This document shows positions 24,996 through 33,125 of a stretch of 64,000 nt of DNA, piece after piece (within the stretch, counting starts at the first letter, position 1; the number at the start of each line of letters is the position of its first letter). The notes under the pieces are model-generated. The model was given only the letters and a program-made list of their open reading frames with translations, did not search any database and was not told where the DNA came from. A program made the translations under genes and the position numbers. This stretch comes from an uncultured Bacteroidales bacterium. GTDB lineage: Bacteria > Bacteroidota > Bacteroidia > Bacteroidales > UBA932. The stretch is taken from contig CALVDF010000009.1 of assembly GCA_944326245.1 (NCBI GenBank), forward strand, positions 1 through 64,000. Reading direction: 5' to 3'.

Positions 24996-26579
24996 ATGTC
25001 AGACATCATTCATCATTTCTTCAGAACATTATTCGCCTTGACAGTTCTGCTTGCGGTATCCTGTTCCGGATCAGGCAACGGAAGAGTGGACTACGATCTG
25101 TATGAAGTACAGGTAAAATCGACTCTCAATGTACGGTCCGGACCTTACTCAGACAGCCCGGTCGTAAGCACGCTGAACGATGGGGATAGGGTCAAGGTAT
25201 TAAGCATTGATGGAGGATGGGCGAAAATAGAATGCGGGTCCAGTTATGCGTACGTATCTTCCGATTATCTGCAACCCGTACCGGGAGCTGATGCCATAGC
25301 GGACGGCAACGTTTCGGGAATAGAAAATACGATGTTCCTGCTGTACGACAACGCAGGCATCTTTTCTGATAATGAAGCCAAGGCCATCAATCAGAAATTT
25401 GCAGCGGCCGGCGCCAACGTGGTTCTTTGGACTGTCGATTCCGTAGAAAAAGACAAGATCCTCGATTACAACAGAAAAATCAGAAAGTCGTTGAAGAAAG
25501 ATTCCAGATATTCAGAAGAAGTAAAGAGGCTGAAATCTTACGGCATCAGGAGAAGGGAAATATACCACATAACATATATAGACAATGTCGGTCTCATGCA
25601 GGTGCACAGTGATGCCAAGGCAATGAAGATAATCAATTACAAAATGCCGGACAAGTTCTTTGAGGTCCAGAGTACTGCAATGGAATACGGTCCCGGTGAT
25701 GCACTTGCAGGATTGTCGTCGCTTATAACTGATGCTTATGCTGTCGGGAATGAAATGAACTGGTTTGCCAGGAAGATATATTACAACTCCTCCTCATTCG
25801 GAGATTTACTTACAAGTGTTCTGGCCGAGAACATTGTGTTGCCTTCGGGAAGTTTCATGTACAGATATCTGTTTTCATGGATACTTGCCCTACCGGAAAT
25901 GCTGGTCAGTTTCCTGGTAACGAAATCAGGTTCCATGCAGGTGTCTTTTCTGCTCCTGTGTATTCTGACTGCAATTCTGCTGATTGCAAGGTCGACAATC
26001 GCAAATAAATTGGAGAAGACACATCTTGCATTGAAAACATTGATCGCATTGCCTGTATTGTTTATCCTTTATCTGACATTTTTCGGTTCCATCATCATTG
26101 TCATGTATTCATTGTGCGACATGACCGGCATAGTTCTCATGGACCTTTACGGGAAAAATCCTGAAGTTATAAATGTGCTGTACCATGATCTCGGCAGTCC
26201 AGGTATGGCTAAGCCGTGGTGGATGTTACTTGCGTTTTCCGTAGGTACAATTGTTTACGAAATGCCGGCTCCCCTTATTTTTGTTTTATCACTCCTGCCG
26301 GATACCAAACAGCAGGCCATTGCTCAGAACCAGAAACATTTATTCGTTCAACATAATGACCTGATATCAGAACCTTCCCCTTTCAGTCAATTGCTGACAG
26401 TCAAAGCAGGCGGTGCGGTAGGCTATTCCGTGTTTCTGATCATTCTCTGCTTATTGATCTTCAACGGTACGATTATATTTTATGCAACTGTTCTGTCATG
26501 GGCACTGCTTGTACCTAAAGTATATAGTGTATTCCTGATTTATTCAATATTCAAGTCAAAAGGACTTTTAAATAAATAA
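24996..26579 (+). CDS. SH3b-domain lipoprotein with C-terminal membrane helices
   Basis: 527 aa. The lipoprotein-like signal ends LLAVSC (Cys about 23). A bacterial SH3 domain follows at about 37-93 (KSTLNVRSGPYSDSPVVSTL, GGWAKIECGSSYAYVSSDYL). Residues 110-250 form a mixed domain with LLYDNAGIFSDNEAKAINQ, resembling the TPM_phosphatase start. From about 295 on there are five or six hydrophobic helices. The envelope location is clear; the function is not. Its plan (SH3b, extracytoplasmic domain, helices) recalls the protein at 33126-34706, though the sequences differ. It has its own -7 box and is followed 9 bp later by the Nim-like gene. Confidence 0.75.
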   Translation: MSDIIHHFFRTLFALTVLLAVSCSGSGNGRVDYDLYEVQVKSTLNVRSGPYSDSPVVSTLNDGDRVKVLSIDGGWAKIECGSSYAYVSSDYLQPVPGADAIADGNVSGIENTMFLLYDNAGIFSDNEAKAINQKFAAAGANVVLWTVDSVEKDKILDYNRKIRKSLKKDSRYSEEVKRLKSYGIRRREIYHITYIDNVGLMQVHSDAKAMKIINYKMPDKFFEVQSTAMEYGPGDALAGLSSLITDAYAVGNEMNWFARKIYYNSSSFGDLLTSVLAENIVLPSGSFMYRYLFSWILALPEMLVSFLVTKSGSMQVSFLLLCILTAILLIARSTIANKLEKTHLALKTLIALPVLFILYLTFFGSIIIVMYSLCDMTGIVLMDLYGKNPEVINVLYHDLGSPGMAKPWWMLLAFSVGTIVYEMPAPLIFVLSLLPDTKQQAIAQNQKHLFVQHNDLISEPSPFSQLLTVKAGGAVGYSVFLIILCLLIFNGTIIFYATVLSWALLVPKVYSVFLIYSIFKSKGLLNK

Positions 26580-26588
26580 CAACCTCTT

Positions 26589-27104
26589 ATGAGAAAAGCC
26601 AGCAGGGAGATGGACAGTGCATGGGCACTGGAAGTGATGCGCAAGGCACCATATATAACTGTAAGTTTCACCCGCCGGGACGGCTCGGCGTACGGAGTGC
26701 CTCTGTCTCTGGCTTGCACGGATGACAGGACATGGTATTTCCACTGTGCCCCGGAAGGCGACAAGCTGGATGCCATCGCGGCACATCCGGAAGTCTGCCT
26801 GTCCGCAGTAACCAAATGCCAGCCCACTGTAGGACCGAAGGACGGCAGCTTCACGCTTCAGTACCGCTCGGCCATCGCATTCGGCAGGGCCTGGCTGGTG
26901 GATGATGATGCGGAGAAAACAGTAGCGCTGAGAGCCATCTGCCAGAGATTCCTCCCCGGACACATGGATGCTTTCGATGCAGCGGTAGAGCGCAGCCTGC
27001 ACCGCACGGCAGTGGTCAGGATAACACTGACGGCACCTCCTACAGGCAAGCGCAAGCAATACGACTCCCAAGGCGAGGAAATGAAATACGGCAGAATGGA
27101 ATAA
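26589..27104 (+). CDS. Nim-like pyridoxamine 5'-phosphate oxidase family protein
   Basis: A 171-aa flavin-binding split-barrel protein. MRKASREMDSAWALEVMRKA and the segment YGVPLSLACTDDRTWYFHCA, followed by EGDKLDAIAAHPEVCLSAV, are the signature of the NimA / general-stress PNPOx family. In Bacteroidota related proteins include 5-nitroimidazole reductases. Resistance cannot be inferred from family membership alone. The gene starts 9 bp after the SH3 gene and is followed 30 bp later by the DUF554 gene, so a three-gene transcript is likely. Confidence 0.88.
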   Translation: MRKASREMDSAWALEVMRKAPYITVSFTRRDGSAYGVPLSLACTDDRTWYFHCAPEGDKLDAIAAHPEVCLSAVTKCQPTVGPKDGSFTLQYRSAIAFGRAWLVDDDAEKTVALRAICQRFLPGHMDAFDAAVERSLHRTAVVRITLTAPPTGKRKQYDSQGEEMKYGRME

Positions 27105-27134
27105 ACGCAACACTGGAATAAACACTGACAGAAT

Positions 27135-27812
27135 ATGCTGGGAACCATAGTCAATACATCCTGTATCATTGCCGGCAGCCTGATCGGCAGTCTGGCACGC
27201 AGGGCCATAAAGCCCAAGTACAGGGACGCCCTGTACAACGCAATGGGGCTGGCCGCACTGCTTCTGGGTACAGGGGCATTCGTGACAAACATATCCAAAA
27301 GCGAATTTCCGGTCCTCTTCATAGCCAGCCTCGCGATCGGTTCTCTGGCCGGCACTGTGCTCAACATCTCGGACCGCTTCAACGGACTCGTGACCAGATA
27401 TTCCAAGTCCAGGCTGGCCGAGGGACTCTCTACCGGCATACTGCTCTATTGCATAGGGACCCTGTCGATGGTAGGCTCAGTGATGAGCGCCTTATATGGA
27501 GACAACACCTACCTGTTTACCAATGCCATGCTCGATCTCGTCACCTCGACCGTACTGTCCAGCACCTACGGCATAGGAATGATACTCGCCGCCCCCGTCC
27601 TCTTTCTCTTCCAGGGCTCCATATATCTGGTCACCAGACTGGCAGGCGATGTCATCTCCGACAGCCTGATGTGCGAGATATCCATAGTCGGAGGCGTCCT
27701 CATCGCCAGCTCAGGCCTTTCCATACTGGGCATCAAGGACTGCAGGACACTCAATATGCTCCCCTCCCTGCTGGTTCCGGTCCTGTTCTTCATTGTCAGG
27801 TCACTGTTCTGA
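27135..27812 (+). CDS. DUF554-family membrane protein
   Basis: 225 aa with about seven membrane helices. It begins MLGTIVNTSCIIAGSLIGSL, the standard start of DUF554 (YdfK/YqgA-like). GMILAAPVLFLFQGSIYLVT and ISIVGGVLIASSGLSILGIK, near the end, are also family marks. The function of the family is unknown; a transporter or channel is usually assumed. It is the last gene before the ArsR-type promoter. Confidence 0.9.
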   Translation: MLGTIVNTSCIIAGSLIGSLARRAIKPKYRDALYNAMGLAALLLGTGAFVTNISKSEFPVLFIASLAIGSLAGTVLNISDRFNGLVTRYSKSRLAEGLSTGILLYCIGTLSMVGSVMSALYGDNTYLFTNAMLDLVTSTVLSSTYGIGMILAAPVLFLFQGSIYLVTRLAGDVISDSLMCEISIVGGVLIASSGLSILGIKDCRTLNMLPSLLVPVLFFIVRSLF

Positions 27813-27846
27813 TAAACGGCAGGCCGAGCCGGTATTTTCAAAAAAA

Positions 27847-27881
27847 TTTGCACATACGGATATTGTTTGTAATTTTGCGAA
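27847..27881 (+). promoter_or_regulatory. Promoter and overlapping ArsR operator
   Basis: TTTG (27847-27850), a 19-bp spacer and TAATTTTG (27870-27877) form a textbook Bacteroidota promoter, 30 bases before the arsR ATG. Overlapping the -7 box is the imperfect dyad TTTGTAATTTTGCGAA (27866-27881). Its near-copy TTCGTAATTTGGCGAA occurs at 28261, just after arsR. Two copies of one dyad around arsR point to autoregulation. Confidence 0.7.
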
Positions 27882-27907
27882 CAACTAATAAGGAAATAAT
27901 ACAGGAT

Positions 27908-28237
27908 ATGACAGAAAAAGACCACAAGAACGGTAATCAGGAGAAACTGGCCCGCTTCGCGAAGGCAATGGGGCATCCGACAAGGATTGCAATCCTGCAG
28001 TTCCTTGCCGAACAGAAGTGCTGTTTCTTCGGTGAGATACATGAAGTGCTTCCGATTGCCAAGGCCACTGTTTCTCAGCATCTCAAGGAGCTGAAGGACG
28101 CAGGGCTCATACAGGGGGAGATAGAGGCGCCCAAAGTGAAGTACTGCATCAACAAGGAGAACTGGAAGATGGCATCCGACATGTTTTCAGGCTTTTTCAG
28201 TCAGCTTACCGGGGAAAAAGGGAATTGCTGTGAATGA
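27908..28237 (+). CDS. ArsR-family winged-helix repressor
   Basis: 109 aa starting MTEKDHKNGNQEKLARFAKA; the larger open frame overlapping DUF554 is not real. HTH: MGHPTRIAILQFLAEQKCCF, then IAKATVSQHLKELKDAGLIQ. CCF in helix 3 and the C-terminal NCCE supply Cys residues that could bind a metal(loid) or sense thiols. It heads the gene set ArsG-type permease, small thioredoxin, ArsP-type permease. The operator-like dyads before and after it support self-control and control of downstream genes. Confidence 0.92.
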   Translation: MTEKDHKNGNQEKLARFAKAMGHPTRIAILQFLAEQKCCFFGEIHEVLPIAKATVSQHLKELKDAGLIQGEIEAPKVKYCINKENWKMASDMFSGFFSQLTGEKGNCCE

Positions 28238-28977
28238 CGGCAATTTTTTTACAAGCAATGTTCGTAATTTGGCGAAAAACAAATAAAAATGAAAAAATTA
28301 CTGCTTATCCCGCTTATGTGCCTTGGAATCATGGCCTGCTGACAGCACTGTCTCCCTGCCCGCTTGCGACCAATATTGCAGCCATAGGTTTTATCAGCAA
28401 GGATATCGATGACAGAAAACGCATATTCCTGAAGGGACTTCTGTATACGTCAGGAAGAATAATTGCCTATACCCTTCTGGGAGTAGTTCTTATCGCAGTA
28501 CTCAGGGAGGGATCCGGCATGTTCGGCATACAGAATGCCATAGGGAAATGGGGGGAACTGGTACTTGGCCCCCTTCTGCTCGCCATAGGTCTGTTCATGC
28601 TTTTCGGAGACAGGCTGAACCTGCCTAAATTCGGTTTCAGCGGAAATGCCGAAGGCCTCGCCAAAAGAGGCAGCTGGGGAGCTCTTCTTATCGGAGTGCT
28701 GTTCGCTTTGGCGTTCTGTCCGACAAGCGGAGTTTTCTATTTCGGGATGCTGATCCCGATGTCGGCGACTGCCGTTGCAGGCTATTTCCTGCCGGTCGTG
28801 TTTGCCATCGCGACTTCCATACCTGTGATTGTCGTAGCCTGGATTCTGGCGTTCAGCGTACAGCAGATCGGAAGTTTCTACGGAAAGATGCAGAAAGTGC
28901 AGCGGTGGATGAATCTCACTGTCGGTATTGTGTTCATCGCAGTCGGTATCTACTATTGCTGGACTATGTATTTATAA
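28234..28977 (+). CDS. ArsG/CcdA-like membrane permease, N-terminus rebuilt by deletion
   Basis: From GLLTALSPCPLATNIAAIGF on, the protein is a clear ArsG/CcdA-type six-helix transporter, with GLLYTSGRIIAYTLLGVV, AFCPTSGVFYFGMLIPM and repeat-final helices. Its usual first 15 or so residues before the CP motif are missing. The open frame upstream runs back through an operator-like site to an ATG overlapping the arsR stop, which is implausible as a natural start. GTG at 28318 is an alternative. The other frame here encodes a complete lipoprotein signal that stops at its Cys (28289-28342). A deletion has apparently joined the start of an upstream lipoprotein gene to this one. Confidence 0.75.
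   Translation: MTAIFLQAMFVIWRKTNKNEKITAYPAYVPWNHGLLTALSPCPLATNIAAIGFISKDIDDRKRIFLKGLLYTSGRIIAYTLLGVVLIAVLREGSGMFGIQNAIGKWGELVLGPLLLAIGLFMLFGDRLNLPKFGFSGNAEGLAKRGSWGALLIGVLFALAFCPTSGVFYFGMLIPMSATAVAGYFLPVVFAIATSIPVIVVAWILAFSVQQIGSFYGKMQKVQRWMNLTVGIVFIAVGIYYCWTMYL
28261..28276. promoter_or_regulatory. Second ArsR-type operator dyad
   Basis: TTCGTAATTTGGCGAA is a dyad with TTCG/CGAA arms. It matches the site over the arsR promoter (27866-27881) in 14 of 16 positions. It lies 28 bases before the ATG of the lipoprotein remnant. Confidence 0.55.
28289..28342 (+). pseudogene. Signal-peptide stub of a lost lipoprotein gene (ArsF-like position)
   Basis: The frame reads MKKLLLIPLMCLGIMAC and then a stop: an entire lipoprotein signal that ends exactly at the lipobox Cys. 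From there the ArsG coding sequence takes over in another frame. In related Bacteroidota clusters a small lipoprotein (ArsF-type) often stands between arsR and the ArsG-type gene. The stub is best explained as what remains of it after a deletion. Confidence 0.6.
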
Positions 28978-29016
28978 AAATAAAACGGAATTTATAACTT
29001 ATTTAATTTTTAAAAT

Positions 29017-29250
29017 ATGGAAATCAAAGTATTGGGACCTGGTTGTGCAAAATGTAAAACAACCTTCAGCGTAATTGAAAAGGTACTGAATGAAAACAAC
29101 ATCGAAGCAAAACTGACAAAGGTGGACGACATCATGGAAATCATGAAGTACAATATAATTTCCACCCCGGCTGTTGCCGTTGATGACACAGTCATGATCA
29201 AGGGACATGTCCCCACAGAGGCAGAAATAAAGAAACTTCTTGGTCTGTAG
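29017..29250 (+). CDS. Small thioredoxin-like protein (CxxC)
   Basis: 77 aa. MEIKVLGPGCAKCKTTFSVI carries the redox motif CAKC, and STPAVAVDDTVMIKG contains the cis-Pro. This is the minimal thioredoxin found next to ArsP/ArsG-type permeases and ArsR repressors, and it presumably passes electrons to or from the membrane partners. It lies 39 bp after the ArsG-like gene and 22 bp before the permease. Confidence 0.92.
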   Translation: MEIKVLGPGCAKCKTTFSVIEKVLNENNIEAKLTKVDDIMEIMKYNIISTPAVAVDDTVMIKGHVPTEAEIKKLLGL

Positions 29251-29272
29251 TCATATATTTCATTTATTTCTT

Positions 29273-30616
29273 ATGGACAAGAAAAAGGAACTCAGGATCC
29301 TCTTCTGGACAGTTGCCGTTTTTGCAGCGGCGTTTTTCCTCCCGCTGCAGAGCGAAAGGTTCATGACCGCGATTGACGCCACACTGGATCTCGTAAAATG
29401 GTATGCCCGGGAGCATGTAGTGCTGTGCCTCCTCCCGGCATTCTTCATTGCCGGCATCATATCCGTTTTCGTGAGCCAGGGGTCTGTCCTGAAGTATTTC
29501 GGTGCGAATGCAAAGAAATGGCTTTCATACACGGTAGCCTCCGTATCAGGAGCAATACTGGCAGTATGCTCATGCACTATCCTTCCGCTGTTCACATCCA
29601 TATACAAGCGTGGCGCCGGACTTGGACCTGCCGTGGCATTCCTGTATTCAGGCCCCGCCATCAGCATACTTTCCATAATACTGACTGCACGTATACTTGG
29701 TATCGAGATGGGTGTGGCGCGTACTGTGGGGGCCATAGTGTTCTCCATTGTCATAGGGCTTGTCATGTCCTTCATATTCAGAAAAGAGGAGAAAGCCAAA
29801 AAGGAAGAGCAGATGAACATAGTCCCTCCTCCTGAAAAGCGCCCCATGTGGCAGACATCCCTGCACTTCTTCACGTTTGTACTCATCCTCGTGTTTGCCA
29901 ACTGGGGAGCACCTTCCGCCGAGGGGTCAGGAGTATGGTCTGCCATATATACCCACAAATGGTATATCGTAGGTGCATTCTCCCTGCTCATGTGCTGGTC
30001 TCTCGTGAAAATCCTGAAACTGCCCCTTCTCTGGGTTGCAGCTTCAGCCCTTCTGACCGGTATATCGGTATGGGTTTCAGCTACATTCATAGGCAATGCC
30101 AAACTTGTCCCGATAATTCCCATAATCGTGGCGATAGCTTCTCTCGCAACAATGCTCATGTGCGACAGAAAGAACGGGGAGAACAGGGACTGGGCCATGG
30201 CCTCATGGGGTTTCGCGAAACAGATCCTTCCGTTGCTCGGTGCAGGCGTTGTCACGGCCGGCTTCCTCCTGGGCTCCACCCACGACAGCACATCCATCGC
30301 AGGAGTCATCCCCAATGAATGGATCCAATGGGCTGTAGGCGGGAATTCGCTTCTTTCCAACTTCTTTGCAAGCTTCACCGGAGCCTTCATGTATTTCGCA
30401 ACCCTGACAGAAGTTCCCATTATCCAGGGACTGCTGGCCTCCGGCATGGGTAAAGGCCCTGCGCTTGCACTGCTGCTGGCCGGTCCCTCGCTGTCACTTC
30501 CCAACATGCTGGTCATCCACGGAGTGATGGGCACAAAGAAAACCGTCATCTATGTAAGTCTGGTGATAGTCATGGCGACAATCGCCGGATACGTATTCGG
30601 AAACTTCATCTCATGA
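29273..30616 (+). CDS. ArsP-family (DUF318) permease
   Basis: 447 aa from MDKKKELRILFWTVAVFAAA, with about ten membrane helices. Family marks: FFIAGIISVFVSQGSVLKYF with AILAVCSCTILPLFTSIYKR next, and the second half TILPL-like repeat GNSLLSNFFASFTGAFMYFA and GPSLSLPNMLVIHGVMGTKK. CSC in the first half is the conserved Cys pair of ArsP permeases, which export organoarsenicals, while other DUF318 members have unknown substrates. It is the last gene of the ArsR cluster. Export of a thiol-reactive compound is inferred. Confidence 0.9.
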   Translation: MDKKKELRILFWTVAVFAAAFFLPLQSERFMTAIDATLDLVKWYAREHVVLCLLPAFFIAGIISVFVSQGSVLKYFGANAKKWLSYTVASVSGAILAVCSCTILPLFTSIYKRGAGLGPAVAFLYSGPAISILSIILTARILGIEMGVARTVGAIVFSIVIGLVMSFIFRKEEKAKKEEQMNIVPPPEKRPMWQTSLHFFTFVLILVFANWGAPSAEGSGVWSAIYTHKWYIVGAFSLLMCWSLVKILKLPLLWVAASALLTGISVWVSATFIGNAKLVPIIPIIVAIASLATMLMCDRKNGENRDWAMASWGFAKQILPLLGAGVVTAGFLLGSTHDSTSIAGVIPNEWIQWAVGGNSLLSNFFASFTGAFMYFATLTEVPIIQGLLASGMGKGPALALLLAGPSLSLPNMLVIHGVMGTKKTVIYVSLVIVMATIAGYVFGNFIS

Positions 30617-30715
30617 CCACTCAGAACGTAGGCGTGATTGCTGTTTTTTTTTGGGCTTGTTCAGTATTTTTCATAAATTGCACCGTATATGACATTACTG
30701 ACCAAGCCATATCAT

Positions 30716-32344
30716 ATGAAGACTATCCCCGCTGTCATGCTGGCCGCCGTCCTGGCAGCATCGTGTGCAGTAAACCGGGACGCGGAAACGGCACGGAATA
30801 CGGCAACCGCCGAAAATCTCAGAAGATATACCGAAGCCCTGTCCCACGATTCCTGCCAGGGGCGCAAGCCATTCTCGGAAGGGGCAGCGCGCGCTGTGGA
30901 ATACATAGCCGGACAGATGAAGGAAATCGGCCTGGAGCCCTGTGCCGACGGATCCTATCTCCAGCAGGTAGGCATCAGGTCGGCGACGGTGAGGTGCACC
31001 GGTCCCATGGTGATCAATACTCCCAAGGGGAGGATGTCCCTGGAATGGCTGGAAGACTATGTGGCATTCTCCGCCCGCGATGAAGCGAAGATCGACATCC
31101 GGGACGCTGAGCTCGTCTTCGCAGGCTACGGCATCGTCGCACCCGAATACGGCAAGAACGACTACAGGGGAATAGAGAATCCCGAAAACAAGGTGGCGGT
31201 AGTCATGGTCAACGACCCGGGCCTGGGAAGCGAGGATACGGAGTACTTCAACGGGGACAATATGACATACTACGGAAGGTGGATGTATAAGCTGGAAGAG
31301 GCTGCAAGACAAGGGCTCAAGGGCGTACTCATCATACACGAGGACCGCGGGGCCGGATACGGATGGTCAGTGGTGAGGGCTTCCGACACCAAGATGTATG
31401 TGGACAGCGACGGGGATGGATACCAATGTCCCCTGAACGGCTGGATCAGCCTCGGTGCGGCCAGGAAACTGCTGGCAGACAACGGCTACGACCTGGACGG
31501 ACTGATCGGTCAGTCAAAGTCTCCGGATTTCAGGCCGTTCCGGCTCAATTCGACCGTGAGTGTCTCCATGGAACTGACATCCGACAGACAGCAGAATCCC
31601 AATGTCATAGGATACATTCCCGGCAGCGGCAATACGGACGAGAGCGTGGTATACATCGCGCACTGGGACCATCTTGGCTACGGGGCCCCCGTCGACGGGG
31701 ACAGCATAATCAACGGCGCTACCGACAATGCCACCGGGGTGGCCTGGCTGCTGGAGACAGCACGCTGCTTCAGTTCCCTCAAGGAAAAGCCCCGCCGTAA
31801 CATCGTCTTTATCTCCCCCACCTGCGAAGAATCCGGGTTCCTGGGTACAAAATACTATGTAACACATCCGTTATTCCCTATCGGGAAAACCGTGGCCGTA
31901 ATAAATCTGGACGTCTTTCCGCTCTGGGGAGAAAACAATGATGTTACCATCACTGGATACGGCCATTCCGACCTCGACGAGACTGTCGCCGGACTGGCTG
32001 CGCAATACGGCCGCTATGTGATGCCGGACCCGGACGCATACAACGGGATGTTCTACCGTTCGGACCATTTCCCCTTCGTGCAGAAAGGCATCCCGGCCAT
32101 GTTCGCCAAGGGTTGGAACGACAGCCGGGCCCACGGCAAGGAATGGTCGAAAGAGCAGATTGCCCGTTACTGGGCAGAGACATATCACAAGCCCACCGAC
32201 CAGGTCAATCCTGAAACGGACGATTACTCAGGTCTGCTTCAGGAAGTGCACCTGTTCTTCGATCTCGGCTACGGGCTGGCCAACGGCACGGACTACCCGA
32301 AGTGGAAGCCGGAATCCGAATTCGCCGGCATCCTGGAAAGATAG
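30716..32344 (+). CDS. M28-family metallopeptidase lipoprotein
   Basis: 542 aa from MKTIPAVMLAAVLAASC, a lipoprotein signal (Cys about 17). A PA insert lies in the middle (ADNGYDLDGLIGQSKSPDF nearby). The zinc site is visible: HWDHLGYG (His, Asp), GATDNATGVAWLLE (metal Asp), SPTCEESGFLGTKYY (catalytic Glu-Glu), NLDVF (Asp) and SDHFPFVQKGIPA (His). It is probably an outer-membrane or periplasmic aminopeptidase. A poly-T tract and a weak promoter-like stretch precede it. Confidence 0.93.
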   Translation: MKTIPAVMLAAVLAASCAVNRDAETARNTATAENLRRYTEALSHDSCQGRKPFSEGAARAVEYIAGQMKEIGLEPCADGSYLQQVGIRSATVRCTGPMVINTPKGRMSLEWLEDYVAFSARDEAKIDIRDAELVFAGYGIVAPEYGKNDYRGIENPENKVAVVMVNDPGLGSEDTEYFNGDNMTYYGRWMYKLEEAARQGLKGVLIIHEDRGAGYGWSVVRASDTKMYVDSDGDGYQCPLNGWISLGAARKLLADNGYDLDGLIGQSKSPDFRPFRLNSTVSVSMELTSDRQQNPNVIGYIPGSGNTDESVVYIAHWDHLGYGAPVDGDSIINGATDNATGVAWLLETARCFSSLKEKPRRNIVFISPTCEESGFLGTKYYVTHPLFPIGKTVAVINLDVFPLWGENNDVTITGYGHSDLDETVAGLAAQYGRYVMPDPDAYNGMFYRSDHFPFVQKGIPAMFAKGWNDSRAHGKEWSKEQIARYWAETYHKPTDQVNPETDDYSGLLQEVHLFFDLGYGLANGTDYPKWKPESEFAGILER

Positions 32345-32393
32345 CCGCAGTACAGGCGGAACCGTAAAATCATAACTCTTAAATAACTACAGT

Positions 32394-33086
32394 ATGAAAA
32401 AGTATTTTGCAGAATTGATCGGGACAATGGTCCTGGTACTTATGGGATGCGGCAGTGCCGTATTCTCCGGCAGCATGGCCGGAACAGTCGGTGACGGCAT
32501 AGGCACTCTCGGAGTGGCAATGGCCTTCGGACTTTCGGTCGTAGCCATGGCCTATACCATCGGCGGCATATCGGGATGCCACATCAATCCGGCAATTACC
32601 CTCGGGGTATGGATTTCAGGACGCATGTCAGGCAAGGATGCCGTCATGTATATGGTATTCCAGGTGATCGGAGCCATCATAGGCTCGGCTATAATCTTTG
32701 CCCTCGTCTCCACCGGTGCCAACGACGGTCCTACCCTTACCGGTGCCAACAGCTTTGACGACGGGGAGATGCTGCAGGCCTTTGTAGCCGAACTGGTATT
32801 TACATTCATTTTCGTACTGGTAGTGCTTGGTGCTACGGACGAGAAGCGCGGAGCGGGCCAGTTCGCCGGTCTGGCCATCGGCCTCACTCTGGTGCTTGTG
32901 CACCTGGTCTGCATCCCCATAACCGGAACATCAGTCAACCCTGCCCGCAGCATAGCCCCTGCCATCTTCGAAGGCGGAAAGGCCCTCTCCCAGCTGTGGC
33001 TCTTCATCGTTGCTCCTTTTGCGGGTGCCGCCCTGTCGGCCCTGGTATGGAAAGCACTTGCCGCCGGGACTGCAAAACATGTATAA
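32394..33086 (+). CDS. aqpZ: Aquaporin Z-type channel
   Basis: A 230-aa MIP channel with six helices and two NPA boxes: GGISGCHINPAITLGVWISG and GTSVNPARSIAPAIF. The start MKKYFAELIGTMVLVLMGCG is standard for AqpZ. Selectivity-filter residues fit a water channel (His in LVHLVCIPITGTSVNPARS). It lies 49 bp after the M28 peptidase and 39 bp before the SH3-domain protein. Confidence 0.96.
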   Translation: MKKYFAELIGTMVLVLMGCGSAVFSGSMAGTVGDGIGTLGVAMAFGLSVVAMAYTIGGISGCHINPAITLGVWISGRMSGKDAVMYMVFQVIGAIIGSAIIFALVSTGANDGPTLTGANSFDDGEMLQAFVAELVFTFIFVLVVLGATDEKRGAGQFAGLAIGLTLVLVHLVCIPITGTSVNPARSIAPAIFEGGKALSQLWLFIVAPFAGAALSALVWKALAAGTAKHV

Positions 33087-33125
33087 AACGCAAATTCCAA
33101 ACAATAACCGTCAAAATCTTGAACT

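Noticed and set aside
30650-30680. TTTG-N19-TAAATTGC ahead of the M28 gene as a promoter
   Set aside because: The spacing is right, but the -7 box misses two of the key bases (TTGC instead of TTTG).
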